Positions 1 through 6,918 of a stretch of 13,526 bases of DNA are shown here, piece after piece. Origin of the DNA: Lautropia sp. Its GTDB lineage: Bacteria > Pseudomonadota > Gammaproteobacteria > Burkholderiales > Burkholderiaceae_E. The notes beneath the pieces were generated by a model that was not told where the DNA came from, searched no databases, and was given only the letters and a program-made list of their open reading frames with translations. The stretch lies in the NCBI GenBank assembly GCA_013813615.1, contig JACCRJ010000617.1, positions 1-13,526 on the forward strand, given 5' to 3'. The position numbers and the translations under genes are program-made. Numbering within the stretch: the first letter of the stretch is position 1; every line of letters begins with the position of its first letter.

Positions 1-90
1 CGTGGCATCCGTGGGCGCGCCGAACGCGAGCGGGGCCGCCGCGCAAAGCAGCACGAGGCCCAGGCGGCATGTCCATCCCGTGACCTGCAT
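1..90 (-). CDS. N-terminal signal peptide of an exported protein, partial (possible Bug/TctC receptor)
   Basis: Only the first 30 codons are in the window; the gene continues beyond the left edge. It starts at ATG 90. Residues 1-9 form a short n-region with Arg9, residues 10-23 are hydrophobic (LGLVLLCAAAPLAF), and a likely signal peptidase I site follows near AFG-APT, so the product is exported. The start lies two bases after the stop of the DapA-family gene, which implies one transcript. A periplasmic solute receptor of the Bug/TctC family would fit such a cluster, but the mature sequence that would show this is absent, so the family is a guess. Confidence 0.6.
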   Translation of the reverse strand, partial: MQVTGWTCRLGLVLLCAAAPLAFGAPTDAT

Positions 91-92
91 CC

Positions 93-1040
93 TTACATCC
101 CGGGTCGAGCCAGACCAGGCATGGTGAAGCCGTCCTCCGCGAGGGACTTTGCAAGGGACTCCGCCTGCGCCTGCGTCAACGCCTGCAGAGGCGGGCGCAC
201 CGTCGCCCAGTCGGGGTCGCCACTGTAGTGGGCGATCGCGGCCTTCAATGCCGGGATCATCGGATACTTCGCGAGCAGGCTGCGCGTCTGTGTCAGCGCG
301 CGCTGCCGGTCGTCGGCGCCCTGCTGTTCCCACGTCGCATAGAGCCTGCCGATGGCCGGCGAGTTGACGTTGCCGCTGGCAGTGATGCAGCCGACGCCGC
401 CGTTGCGCAGGTTCGTGAGCAGGAAGTCATCGCTGCCGGCGAAGACCTGGAAGCCGCCTGCGGCGAACGCGTCCAGCACAGCCTTGGTGTTGCTCCAGTC
501 GCCGGACGAGTCCTTGATCCCGACGACCGTGTCCGGCCAGTCGCGGCGCAGCCGGGCGATCAGGTCGAGCGAAATGCCGACCTGCGCGACCGGCGGGATG
601 TGGTACAGGTAGACGCGCAGCCGGGGATCGTCGACCCGGCTGATGACTTCGCCGAAGTAGCGAGCAAGACCTTCGTCAGGAACGTTCTTGTAGTAGAACG
701 GCGGCAGCATCAGGACGCCTGCGCAGCCGCTCTTAACCGCATGAGCGCTCAAGGCGACCGCGTCGCCGATGGCACAGGCGCCGGTTCCCGGCATCAGCCG
801 GCCAGGATCGACACCGGCGTCGAGCAGCGCGTCGAGCAACTCGATCTTTTCCTGCACGGTCATCGAGTTCGCTTCGCTGTTGGTGCCGAAGACGGCCAGC
901 CCGTCGCAGCCGTTGTCGAGCAGCCAGCGGCAGTGCGCAACGAAGCGCCGCTTGTCGATCTCGAGGTTGGCCTTGAACGGGGTGACGACGGGAGACAGGA
1001 CGCCGCGCAGGTAGGGACGATCGTCGGATGACTTGGGCAT
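93..1040 (-). CDS. DapA-family (dihydrodipicolinate synthase/N-acetylneuraminate lyase) aldolase or lyase
   Basis: A 315-residue class I aldolase-type TIM barrel of the DHDPS/NAL superfamily. These enzymes bind a 2-keto acid as a Schiff base on lysine and add or remove an aldehyde, or dehydrate and decarboxylate keto-deoxy acids. Visible landmarks are LSPVVTPF near residue 15, GTNSEA at 52-57 (the GTTGE loop of true DapA), the YHIPP motif with catalytic Tyr146, and the Schiff-base Lys176 in VVGIKDSSGD. Asn54 replaces the second Thr of the GTT motif, so this is probably not the lysine-biosynthesis DapA. I chose ATG 1040: the open frame runs 44 codons further upstream, but that stretch does not resemble the family, and GGAAAA sits just ahead of ATG 1040. 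Its place downstream of two enolase-superfamily genes suggests cleavage of a 2-keto-3-deoxy sugar acid to pyruvate and an aldehyde. The substrate is inferred. Confidence 0.88.
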   Translation of the reverse strand: MPKSSDDRPYLRGVLSPVVTPFKANLEIDKRRFVAHCRWLLDNGCDGLAVFGTNSEANSMTVQEKIELLDALLDAGVDPGRLMPGTGACAIGDAVALSAHAVKSGCAGVLMLPPFYYKNVPDEGLARYFGEVISRVDDPRLRVYLYHIPPVAQVGISLDLIARLRRDWPDTVVGIKDSSGDWSNTKAVLDAFAAGGFQVFAGSDDFLLTNLRNGGVGCITASGNVNSPAIGRLYATWEQQGADDRQRALTQTRSLLAKYPMIPALKAAIAHYSGDPDWATVRPPLQALTQAQAESLAKSLAEDGFTMPGLARPGM

Positions 1041-1284
1041 GGCTGTTTTCCGGTGGTGAACGGAGGTCTCGAAGCTGACGTCGTCCGCGAGGCTGCGCGG
1101 TGTGCTGACGGTGGGTGCTCGGAGAAGGCAAGTGTAGCGCGTCGGAAACTGGTGATCAGTCACGGGGCGCACGGCTATGTCGCCCTGTACCGCTATATGG
1201 CGGGACTGGATACGGTCTTTCTGCTGGCGGCAAGAAGCCAGCGGGAATCCGGCTCAAACGGCAACGATAGGCACGGGCGCCTGT
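1041..1284. other. 244-bp intergenic gap inside the minus-strand cluster
   Basis: This is the only long gap in the left gene cluster, between the end of the enolase-superfamily gene and the DapA-family start. No plausible small gene is seen. It contains a short inverted repeat, GCTGGC (1223-1228) and GCCAGC (1237-1242), with an 8-nt loop, extendable by a G-T and a C-G pair to 1221-1244. No T-tract follows it on the minus strand, so it is not a classical intrinsic terminator. I see no convincing sigma-70 promoter for the DapA-family gene. The gap could hold a separate promoter or mark a past deletion. Confidence 0.4.
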
Positions 1285-2427
1285 TCAGACCTGGCGGTCG
1301 CCGCTCACCCGCCACTTCCCGCGACTGAACTTCGTGAGCTGCTCCTCGTCCAGCGCGACGCCGAGACCCGGACCCGGCAGCATCGCCATCCGCCCGCCGG
1401 TCTGCTTCGGCAGCGGTTTCAGAAGGACAGCGTGCAGCGGGTTGTGGATGTACATGTCCTCGAAGGTGAGGAGATTGGGTACGGCGGCGGCCAGATGCAG
1501 CGTGGCCGCGATGCAGACCGGACCGGAGGCACCGGTGTGGGGCGCGAACTGGACGCCATAGGCGCTCGCAAGCGCGGCGACGCGGCGCGAGCCGGTGAAG
1601 CCGGCGCAGCGGGCGATGTCCGGCTGGACCACGTCGAGCAGCCCCTGCTCCAGGAACGGCAGGAAGCCGGCCGCGGTGAATTCGCCCTCGCCGGCAGCCA
1701 GGCGGACGTCCTTCAAGGCGCTGCGCACGCGGCGATAGCCGGGCAGGTCGTCGGGATGAACCGGCTCCTCGAGCCAGTAGATGCCGAGGCGCTCAGCCGC
1801 GCGACCGATCTGGATCGCCGAGGTAGGGTCGTAGCCGCTGTTGGCATCGAGCATGATGTCGATGCCGCTGCCGGTAGCGGCGCGGACCGCTTCAATGCGC
1901 TCGATGTCCGGGCGCAACGACTGTCCCACCTTCATCTTGATGGCGCGGTAGCCGGTTGCGACGAGCTTCGCTGCTTCGCTGGCCATGCGCTCGGGCGAAT
2001 CGATCAGGATCGACGAGGCGTAGGCCGGCACGGTGCGCCGCCCGTGTCCGGCGAGCAGCTCCCAGACCGGCTTGCCGGCCGCCTGTCCAAGAAGATCCCA
2101 CAGGGCGATATCGACGCCGGCAATCGCCTCGAGGTGGTAGCCGCGGGAATGGCCGCGCGGCCGCATGGTGCGGACCATGTCCTCCCAGAGGCCTTCGATG
2201 TTGTGCGGGTCCTGCCCGATCAGGACCGGCGCGAGGATCTCATGAACGACCGCGGTGCAGATGCCGGGCCCGAGCCGTGCGATGGCTTCGCCGATGCCGG
2301 TGACGCCGTCGTCGGTGCGGATGCGCACCAGTGAGGCGGTCAGCGATGACAAGGTGAAGGTGGCGATCTTCCACGGCTGATCCAGGGGTGCTTCGAGTTC
2401 GAGCGTTTCTACGGCGATGATTTTCAT
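1285..2427 (-). CDS. Enolase-superfamily mandelate racemase/muconate lactonizing enzyme-type protein (probable acid-sugar dehydratase)
   Basis: A 380-residue member of the mandelate racemase subgroup. The N-terminal capping domain (about 1-125) is followed by the barrel. The catalytic set is complete: the KxK pair Lys164/Lys166 (IKMKVG), metal ligands Asp194 (LDANSG), Glu220 (WLEEP) and Glu247 (AGEGE), the dyad Asp270 (VQPD) and His297 (APHTG), and Glu323 near the end of the barrel. This numbering almost matches Pseudomonas putida mandelate racemase, so the enzyme should abstract the alpha proton of a Mg-bound carboxylate. In such clusters the usual role is dehydration of an aldonic or aldaric acid; racemase activity cannot be excluded. 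ATG 2427 overlaps the stop of the upstream dehydrogenase remnant as ATGA, and no good Shine-Dalgarno is visible, so translation is probably coupled. The exact substrate is unknown. Confidence 0.9.
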   Translation of the reverse strand: MKIIAVETLELEAPLDQPWKIATFTLSSLTASLVRIRTDDGVTGIGEAIARLGPGICTAVVHEILAPVLIGQDPHNIEGLWEDMVRTMRPRGHSRGYHLEAIAGVDIALWDLLGQAAGKPVWELLAGHGRRTVPAYASSILIDSPERMASEAAKLVATGYRAIKMKVGQSLRPDIERIEAVRAATGSGIDIMLDANSGYDPTSAIQIGRAAERLGIYWLEEPVHPDDLPGYRRVRSALKDVRLAAGEGEFTAAGFLPFLEQGLLDVVQPDIARCAGFTGSRRVAALASAYGVQFAPHTGASGPVCIAATLHLAAAVPNLLTFEDMYIHNPLHAVLLKPLPKQTGGRMAMLPGPGLGVALDEEQLTKFSRGKWRVSGDRQV

Positions 2428-2786
2428 GGTCGACAGGTGGTCTGGAAAGAAGAAGCTCGCGCCTTGTGCTTGCGAAGCCAGGGCCCGAGGCGCGCGAGGA
2501 ATGATTCGACGACACGCAGCCAGCGCAGACTGGGCGCGGCATCGGCGATCGCGAAGAAGGTGCTTGCGGGGCCAGCCGGTCTGCGCAGGCTGCTGCCCTG
2601 ATAGAGATCGCGGGAAAAAAACGCGACATCGATCGCCGCCAGTTCATCCGCGTCGGCCGGTGCGGTGATGCGTAGCGCCGGGATGCCGCTTTGCGCCGCC
2701 ATCGTCGATACGCTGCCGTGATCGCGATCGACCGCGGGGGAAAGGAGGATGCCGACCCCGGCGGGTTTCAGCGTATCACCAGCCAT
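2424..2786 (-). pseudogene. Truncated D-isomer-specific 2-hydroxyacid dehydrogenase (N-terminal part only)
   Basis: The 120-codon frame starts at ATG 2786, overlapping the end of the upstream enolase-superfamily gene by 19 bases. Residues about 12-92 look like the substrate-binding half of NAD-dependent D-2-hydroxyacid dehydrogenases: GILLSPAVD, then VAFFSRDLYQGSS at 54-66 and DAAPSLRWLRV at 82-92. After residue 92 the similarity stops and the tail becomes basic with no family features. The Rossmann domain with its GxGxxG NAD motif and the catalytic Arg/Glu/His are all missing; the full family is about 310-330 residues. The other two frames across the junction show no continuation, which points to a deletion rather than a simple frameshift. 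The stop shares ATGA with the next start, so the remnant may still serve translational coupling. It could also be expressed as a small protein. Confidence 0.68.
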
Positions 2787-3916
2787 CGATCCATTTCGCC
2801 GGGATAGACGACGCCATAGCGGGCGAGGGCATCGGCGTCGAAGCCGAAGCCCAGGCCCGGGCTTTGGTGCAGCAGGAGGTCCCCGCCCTGCGCGGTGAGC
2901 TGGCGGTCTATCAGGCGGCGGAAGTTGACGATGTGGTCGTCCGGCATGTACTCCGCATAGGTGGCATTCGGCGTCGATGCCACCAGGTGCACATGCACGT
3001 CATGCCACGCATGAGGCGACACGCTGATGCCGTAGCTGGCCGCGGTGGCCGCGATCCGTCGCCATTCGGTGATCCCGCCGCAGACGGTCGCATCGGTCTG
3101 CAGCAGGCCTGCAGCACCGGACTCCAGCAGCGCCTTGAACCGCCAGCGGCCCGCCTCGATCTCGCCGGTGGCGACAGTGACCCGGGTAGCGCGGGCAAGC
3201 CGTGCATGGTTGTCGATGTCATCGGGAGAAAAAGGCTCTTCGATCCAATAGGGCCGGTAGGGCTCGAGGCGCTCCATGTAGCTCATCGCCGTCGGCAGGT
3301 CCGCCCAGGCGTTGTTGGCATCGAGCATCAGCCGGACATCCGGCCCGATCGCCTCTCGCGAGGCGGCGACCCGCGCTTCCTCGTCCCGCGGGCTCAGACG
3401 CCCGACCTTCATCTTCACTGCAGTGAAGCCGTCCCGCACGTGGCCCGCCATCTCTTCGCCGAGCTTCTGCGGCGTCTTTCCCGGCAGGTAATAGCCGCCG
3501 CTCGCATACGCCGGTACCCGGTCCTGGACGTTGGCGCCCAGGAACTGGAACAGCGGCAACCCGACCGACCGGGCATTCAGGTCCCAGAGCGCAATGTCGA
3601 TGGCAGAGAGAGCGCGTACTGCCGCCCCGGCGCGGCCTTGCAGGAGCGCCTCCTGGTACATCTCGCGCCACAGCCCTTCGACCCGCAAGGATTCCTTGCC
3701 GACCAGCAGCGGTGCCAGCAAGTCGGTCACCGCCACCGCGAGCAGCCGGCCGGAGGTGTTGACCGCATAGCAGTAGCCCAGGCCTTCATGTCCGTCGCTG
3801 GACTGGATGCGGACGAGGCAGTACTCGCGGGCGGTAACGGTGCGCGTCGAGAACGTCACCGGATTGTCGAGCGGAACCCTGGCGATGCACACGGAAACCG
3901 ACTGGATGGTGGGCAT
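2768..3916 (-). CDS. Enolase-superfamily mandelate racemase/muconate lactonizing enzyme-type protein (second paralogue)
   Basis: A 382-residue enolase-superfamily enzyme. The active-site set is intact: Lys168 and Lys170 (VKMKVG), Asp199 (LDANNAW), Glu226 (WIEEP), Glu252 (TGEIE), Asp275 (LLQTDATVCGG) and His302 (SPHAWHD), with Glu322 (AEYM) at the expected late position. It therefore belongs to the mandelate racemase subgroup, which forms an enolate of a bidentate carboxylate substrate and usually dehydrates sugar acids. It differs from the enzyme at 1285-2427 in the loops around the active site (HDVH after the catalytic His, GGYYLPG near 140), so the two are divergent paralogues with probably different or stereochemically distinct substrates. 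Start ATG 3916 follows the receptor gene after 52 bases; the ribosome site is weak. Its end overlaps the dehydrogenase remnant by 19 bases. Confidence 0.9.
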   Translation of the reverse strand: MPTIQSVSVCIARVPLDNPVTFSTRTVTAREYCLVRIQSSDGHEGLGYCYAVNTSGRLLAVAVTDLLAPLLVGKESLRVEGLWREMYQEALLQGRAGAAVRALSAIDIALWDLNARSVGLPLFQFLGANVQDRVPAYASGGYYLPGKTPQKLGEEMAGHVRDGFTAVKMKVGRLSPRDEEARVAASREAIGPDVRLMLDANNAWADLPTAMSYMERLEPYRPYWIEEPFSPDDIDNHARLARATRVTVATGEIEAGRWRFKALLESGAAGLLQTDATVCGGITEWRRIAATAASYGISVSPHAWHDVHVHLVASTPNATYAEYMPDDHIVNFRRLIDRQLTAQGGDLLLHQSPGLGFGFDADALARYGVVYPGEMDRWLVIR

Positions 3917-3968
3917 GTCGTCTATCGATGAAACTGCGTTGTCCTGGGGCGTTTCTGCTGGAAGCCCT

Positions 3969-4940
3969 TCACTGTGCCTTGATGCCGGTGCGCTTGATCA
4001 CGTCGCCCCATTTCTCGTATTCGTCGGCGATGATGGCGGCGAACTCCGCGGGGGTATTGCCGACCGGCTCGGCACCCTGGGCGGCAAGGCTTGCCTGCAT
4101 CTCCGGCGACTTGACCACCCGCACGATCTCGGTGTGCAGCTTGCGCACCACTGCATCCGGCGTGCCGGCGGGCGCGATGATGCCGAACCAGACGTCCGAC
4201 GAGTAACCTTCGACACCCGACTCGGCGATGGTCGGGACGTCGGGCAGGACCGGTGTGCGCTTCGGGGTGCTGACGGCGAGCGCCTTGACCCGGTTGTCTT
4301 TCAGGTAGGGCAGGCTCTGGACGGTGGTCATGAACATCATCGGAACCTGGCCGCCCAGCAGGTCGGTGAGTGCCGGCGCGCCGCCCCGATAAGGGACGTG
4401 CGTCATTTTCACGCCCGTTTTGACGTTCAGCAGCTCCATGGAAAGATGCTGGGTCGACCCGGCGCCCGGAGAGGCGTAGGTGGTGTCCTGGGCCTTGGCC
4501 GCTGCGATCAGCGACTTGATGTCGTTCGGCGGGAACTGCGGATGCGCGATCAGCACGAAGGGCGAGGTGGCGACCATCGACACCGGCTGGAAGTCCTTCA
4601 GCTTGTAGGTGAGGTTTGAAAAGAGCAGGGCGTTGGTGACGTGCGATGAGATCGTCATCATCAGCGTATGGCCGTCGGGTGCGGCCTTCGACAGGTCGGT
4701 CGTGGCGATGACGCCGTTGGCGCCACCCTTGTTCTCAACGATCACCTGCTGGCCCAGCGATCTGGTCAGCTCGGCCGCCATTGCCCGGGCGAGTACGTCG
4801 GTGCCGCCGCCGGGAGGAAAGCCCACCAGCAGCTTGACAGGCTTGGTGGGGAAGTCGGCCGCCGCCGCGGTCAGGGCAGCTGCCGTGAGCAACGTTCCGA
4901 TTCCGGCACGCAGGGCGGACCATTTCGTGGACTTGGACAT
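3969..4940 (-). CDS. Bug/TctC-family tripartite tricarboxylate transporter substrate-binding protein
   Basis: A 323-residue periplasmic receptor. A signal peptide spans residues 1-28 (Lys/Arg n-region, then GTLLTAAALTAAAA, cleavage near AAA-DFP). Family hallmarks are LLVGFPPGGGTDVLAR at 37-52, VENKGGANGVIA at 68-79, ASPGAGSTQHL at 156-166 and VPYRGGAPALTDLLGGQVP at 182-200. Such receptors capture carboxylates or related small anions and pass them to TctA/TctB-type membrane proteins, which are not in this window; many Burkholderiales encode far more receptors than permeases. I chose ATG 4940 because AGGAGA lies about eight bases upstream and the signal peptide begins there, although the frame stays open to 5036. 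It is the first gene of the minus-strand cluster and probably binds the acid processed by the two dehydratases. A palindromic operator lies about 90 bases upstream. Confidence 0.92.
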   Translation of the reverse strand: MSKSTKWSALRAGIGTLLTAAALTAAAADFPTKPVKLLVGFPPGGGTDVLARAMAAELTRSLGQQVIVENKGGANGVIATTDLSKAAPDGHTLMMTISSHVTNALLFSNLTYKLKDFQPVSMVATSPFVLIAHPQFPPNDIKSLIAAAKAQDTTYASPGAGSTQHLSMELLNVKTGVKMTHVPYRGGAPALTDLLGGQVPMMFMTTVQSLPYLKDNRVKALAVSTPKRTPVLPDVPTIAESGVEGYSSDVWFGIIAPAGTPDAVVRKLHTEIVRVVKSPEMQASLAAQGAEPVGNTPAEFAAIIADEYEKWGDVIKRTGIKAQ

Positions 4941-5030
4941 GAGGTCTCTCCTGGCGCCGGTCTGGCCGGCAGTGCGGGGTGGATCTGAAGTGACGGTTGC
5001 GTCGGAAGGGTGTTGCTGCCGCAGAAGTCG

Positions 5031-5045
5031 GGTCATAATATGACC
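5031..5045. promoter_or_regulatory. 15-bp palindromic operator overlapping likely -10 elements
   Basis: The sequence GGTCATAATATGACC has two perfect 7-bp arms around one central base. On the minus strand it contains TATTAT, a good -10 for the receptor-led cluster (transcript start near 5028, leader of about 90 bases), though no good -35 is seen at the right distance. On the plus strand it contains CATAAT, a possible -10 for the adjacent regulator. GntR/FCD regulators commonly bind short GGT...ACC-type palindromes in divergent promoters, and a remnant of such a regulator starts 18 bases away. The palindrome is seen directly; its role as operator is inferred. Confidence 0.55.
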
Positions 5046-5062
5046 ATACGAAAGTTAACACC

Positions 5063-5281
5063 ATGTACCAGGACTTCCTCGCCTTCCTCGAGCGCCACCT
5101 TCGCCAGCAGCTGCTGACCACCCGCCGCAACACGGCCCGGGCCGGGCGGATCAGGGAGATCGAGGCCGAACATCGAAAGATCCTCGCGGCGATCGCGGCG
5201 CATGATGCGGACGGCGCACGCAAGGCGATGCGCAGCCACCTGCGCAATGGCATCGAGCGGCTGGTGACCTTGAGGACCTAG
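5063..5281 (+). pseudogene. C-terminal remnant of a GntR-family (FadR/FCD type) transcriptional regulator
   Basis: The 72-residue frame matches the last two or three helices of an FCD ligand-binding domain: REIEAEHRKILAAIAAHDAD at 31-50, then ARKAMRSHL at 52-60. His37 and His59 sit where FCD domains carry metal-binding histidines. The winged-helix DNA-binding domain and the first half of the FCD domain are absent; full proteins are about 220-250 residues. In the same frame a TAA stop lies only nine codons upstream (5036-5038), and no Shine-Dalgarno precedes ATG 5063. It reads divergently from the receptor gene, the normal place for a local regulator, so it is probably what remains of the cluster's own regulator after a deletion. 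Expression as a small FCD-only peptide is possible but unlikely. Confidence 0.7.
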
Positions 5282-5287
5282 GAACTT

Positions 5288-5320
5288 GTCGGGCTCCTAG
5301 GACCGCGCGCGCCGCCCGAC
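5288..5320. terminator. Inverted repeat between convergent genes, possible bidirectional termination hairpin
   Basis: GTCGGGC (5288-5294) pairs perfectly with GCCCGAC (5314-5320) across a 19-nt GC-rich loop. It sits between the plus-strand regulator remnant ending at 5281 and the minus-strand lipoprotein gene ending at 5327. No T-tract follows on either strand, so intrinsic termination is uncertain. A CTAGGA direct repeat (5278-5283 and 5297-5302) flanks the left arm. Confidence 0.35.
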
Positions 5321-5326
5321 CAGGAT

Positions 5327-6325
5327 TCAGCCGAGCGCGATCACGCGGTCGCCCGCTTCCGGGCGGCAGCCTTCGTCAATTGGCCGCCAGCCTTGCCGGA
5401 TGACGACCTGCCGGTCGTCGTGGCACAACTCGATGCGCTTCGCCTGCGGCATGCGCGTGTGCACGAACGACTCCATCGACGCAGGCAGGCTGACCTGGAA
5501 GCTCAACCCGTAGCGAGCCTCATCCGGATGGTCGTCCAGGTGGACCAGGGGCATGAACGCCGCGGCGAACTTCAGCGGATGCGAATCGAGGTCGATCGGT
5601 GCCGGCGCGTAGCCGCTGGCGGCGAGCCAGGCCTGCGCCCGCTCACGCAGGTCGTTGCCGTCGTCGAGGCGTCCCCAGGCGGCGGCCATCAGCTCGATCA
5701 CCCACTGGTTGCAGTTCTGGTAGCGTGTGCTGAACGGGTAGGCGTTCGCGCTGTAGCGTCCGGCCAGGAGGCGCAGTGCCCGCGGCCTGTCGAGGGCAGT
5801 GCGCTGCAGGGCAGCCGCTTCTTCGCGCGGCAACAGCACGATCGACACATACCCGACCTGGGCGTCGTCGCTGTTGAAGAGGAAGCCTGCAACGCCCTGG
5901 TCGTACAGCCGGGGACGGCCCTCGTCGCAGGCATAGTAGAGCTGCCGTACCGACCACGGCACGTCGCCGGCGCCCTTGACGCTCACGCCGCTGTGCGAGT
6001 ACCGGATTCCCAGGTACGCGAGGTCGATGCCGGAGCGTGAGATCAGCGCAACCTCCTCGCCGGAGTCATCCAGTTCATCGCGAACGATGGCGGCGAATCT
6101 GAGCAGCCGGTCCTGCTGGCGGGCGTCGTGCACCTGTGGCCGGTCGCAGAACTGAGCCGCCGAAGTTGGCCCGCTTAGGGGTGCCGGCCCGGTCGTGCCG
6201 CACGCGGTCAGAGCCAGGCAGACAAGGAGGCACCCCGGCAGGGACCGGAGCCGAGACAGCCCGGCGAGCAGCGAACGCAGCAACGTCGGCGAATGAATCC
6301 GTCGGAGCGGCAACCTTTCAGGCAC
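5327..6325 (-). CDS. DUF2145 family lipoprotein
   Basis: About 332 residues from a GTG start at 6325. The lipoprotein signal (hydrophobic LLVCLALTAC, lipobox Cys42) predicts membrane anchoring after export. The mature part resembles DUF2145 proteins of Burkholderiales: QFCD near 58-61, ISRSGIDLAYLGIRYSHSGV at 95-114, FLFNSDDAQVGYVSIVLLP at 148-166, and YQNCNQWVIELM at 202-213. No function is established as far as I know. His111 in YSHSGV followed by Cys205 in NCNQWV resembles the His...Cys order of circularly permuted NlpC/P60-like peptidases (inference). No ATG is suitable: the frame is open to 6871, but that stretch overlaps the upstream gene. TTG 6313 or TTG 6283 are alternatives, and the latter would place the lipobox Cys at residue 28, a more usual distance. 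The gene lies 11 bases after the Ser-rich gene, so the two are co-transcribed. Confidence 0.8.
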   Translation of the reverse strand: MPERLPLRRIHSPTLLRSLLAGLSRLRSLPGCLLVCLALTACGTTGPAPLSGPTSAAQFCDRPQVHDARQQDRLLRFAAIVRDELDDSGEEVALISRSGIDLAYLGIRYSHSGVSVKGAGDVPWSVRQLYYACDEGRPRLYDQGVAGFLFNSDDAQVGYVSIVLLPREEAAALQRTALDRPRALRLLAGRYSANAYPFSTRYQNCNQWVIELMAAAWGRLDDGNDLRERAQAWLAASGYAPAPIDLDSHPLKFAAAFMPLVHLDDHPDEARYGLSFQVSLPASMESFVHTRMPQAKRIELCHDDRQVVIRQGWRPIDEGCRPEAGDRVIALG

Positions 6326-6336
6326 CGGCGGGGGAA

Positions 6337-6819
6337 TCAGTTGGTCAGCACCCGTGTCTGCAGGTCGCGGTGCCAGTCGTCCGCGAGCACGAGGAAGAAG
6401 GCGTCGCCGGTCCTGGCGCGCGCAAACTCCAGACCGTATGGGCGATGACGGGCGCTGATCGCGTCCCCCGGGGCCAGCGGCCGATCTCCGAGCGCGCGCT
6501 GGGGCAGGTCGAGCCTGAAGCCGCCGGAACCTTCGCCGGCCGCCAGTGGTTCCAGGGTCAGGCGCAGCATGTCCTGCCGGTCGCGGATCTTCTCGACGGC
6601 GGCCACGCGGTACTCCCCTTCTGCGACCTGCCGGTCGTTGCGGGAGCTGTCGCTGGAGCCGCTGATGGAATCCGAGGAGCCCCGCAGCGAGGCGGAACCG
6701 GCGCTGGAGGCGGACGAAGCGGCGCTGGAAGTCGAGGCGGCCAGGCTTTCTGCGAAGGCAGGGCCGGCAGCGGCGACGAGCAGCGCGATGAGGGTCGAAC
6801 GGAAGGGAAGAGTGGTCAT
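6337..6819 (-). CDS. Exported Ser/Ala-rich small protein of unknown function
   Basis: A 160-residue protein with a clear signal peptide (residues 1-23, cleavage AFA-ES). Residues 25-60 form a low-complexity Ser/Ala/Gly segment with repeated SSA and GSSDS units, probably a flexible linker. The C-terminal 95 residues form a compact-looking domain with YRVAAVEKIRDRQDMLRLTLEPL at 70-92, PLAPGDAISARHRPYGLEFA at 114-133 and a final FFLVLADDWHRDLQTRVL. No known domain is recognised. It starts at ATG 6819 with CGGAG about 12 bases upstream, and is followed after 11-23 bases by the DUF2145 lipoprotein gene, so the two probably act together in the envelope. Which strand expresses this DNA was judged by the signal peptide and by operon spacing. 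Confidence 0.72.
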   Translation of the reverse strand: MTTLPFRSTLIALLVAAAGPAFAESLAASTSSAASSASSAGSASLRGSSDSISGSSDSSRNDRQVAEGEYRVAAVEKIRDRQDMLRLTLEPLAAGEGSGGFRLDLPQRALGDRPLAPGDAISARHRPYGLEFARARTGDAFFLVLADDWHRDLQTRVLTN

Positions 6820-6918
6820 GTCCGGGCGCTCCGGGAGGTATGTTGTGAATCCAGTCCTGAGGATAACGCAATCAGGCTAGGGCCATTGCGCGAGTTGTCC
6901 GGGCCCAGCTCGAAAGCC

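Noticed and set aside
228..1031. Plus-strand open frame of 267 codons opposite the DapA-family gene
   Set aside because: Shadow frame in GC-rich DNA; the minus strand carries the Schiff-base Lys and Tyr motifs.
1177..2334. Long plus-strand open frame of 385 codons
   Set aside because: It is antisense to the enolase-superfamily gene with a complete catalytic set; its own product is a low-complexity Arg/Ala/Gly/Asp mix typical of a GC-rich shadow frame.
2424..2530. Simple frameshift as the cause of the truncated dehydrogenase
   Set aside because: The two other frames across and after the break do not continue the family sequence, and the next gene starts at once, so a deletion fits better.
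2864..3931. Long plus-strand open frame of 355 codons
   Set aside because: Antisense to the second enolase-superfamily gene; no recognisable motif.
6326..6871. Upstream extension of the DUF2145 frame
   Set aside because: It covers the Ser-rich gene in another frame and encodes a Pro/Arg-rich sequence before the lipoprotein signal; the signal must be at the N-terminus.
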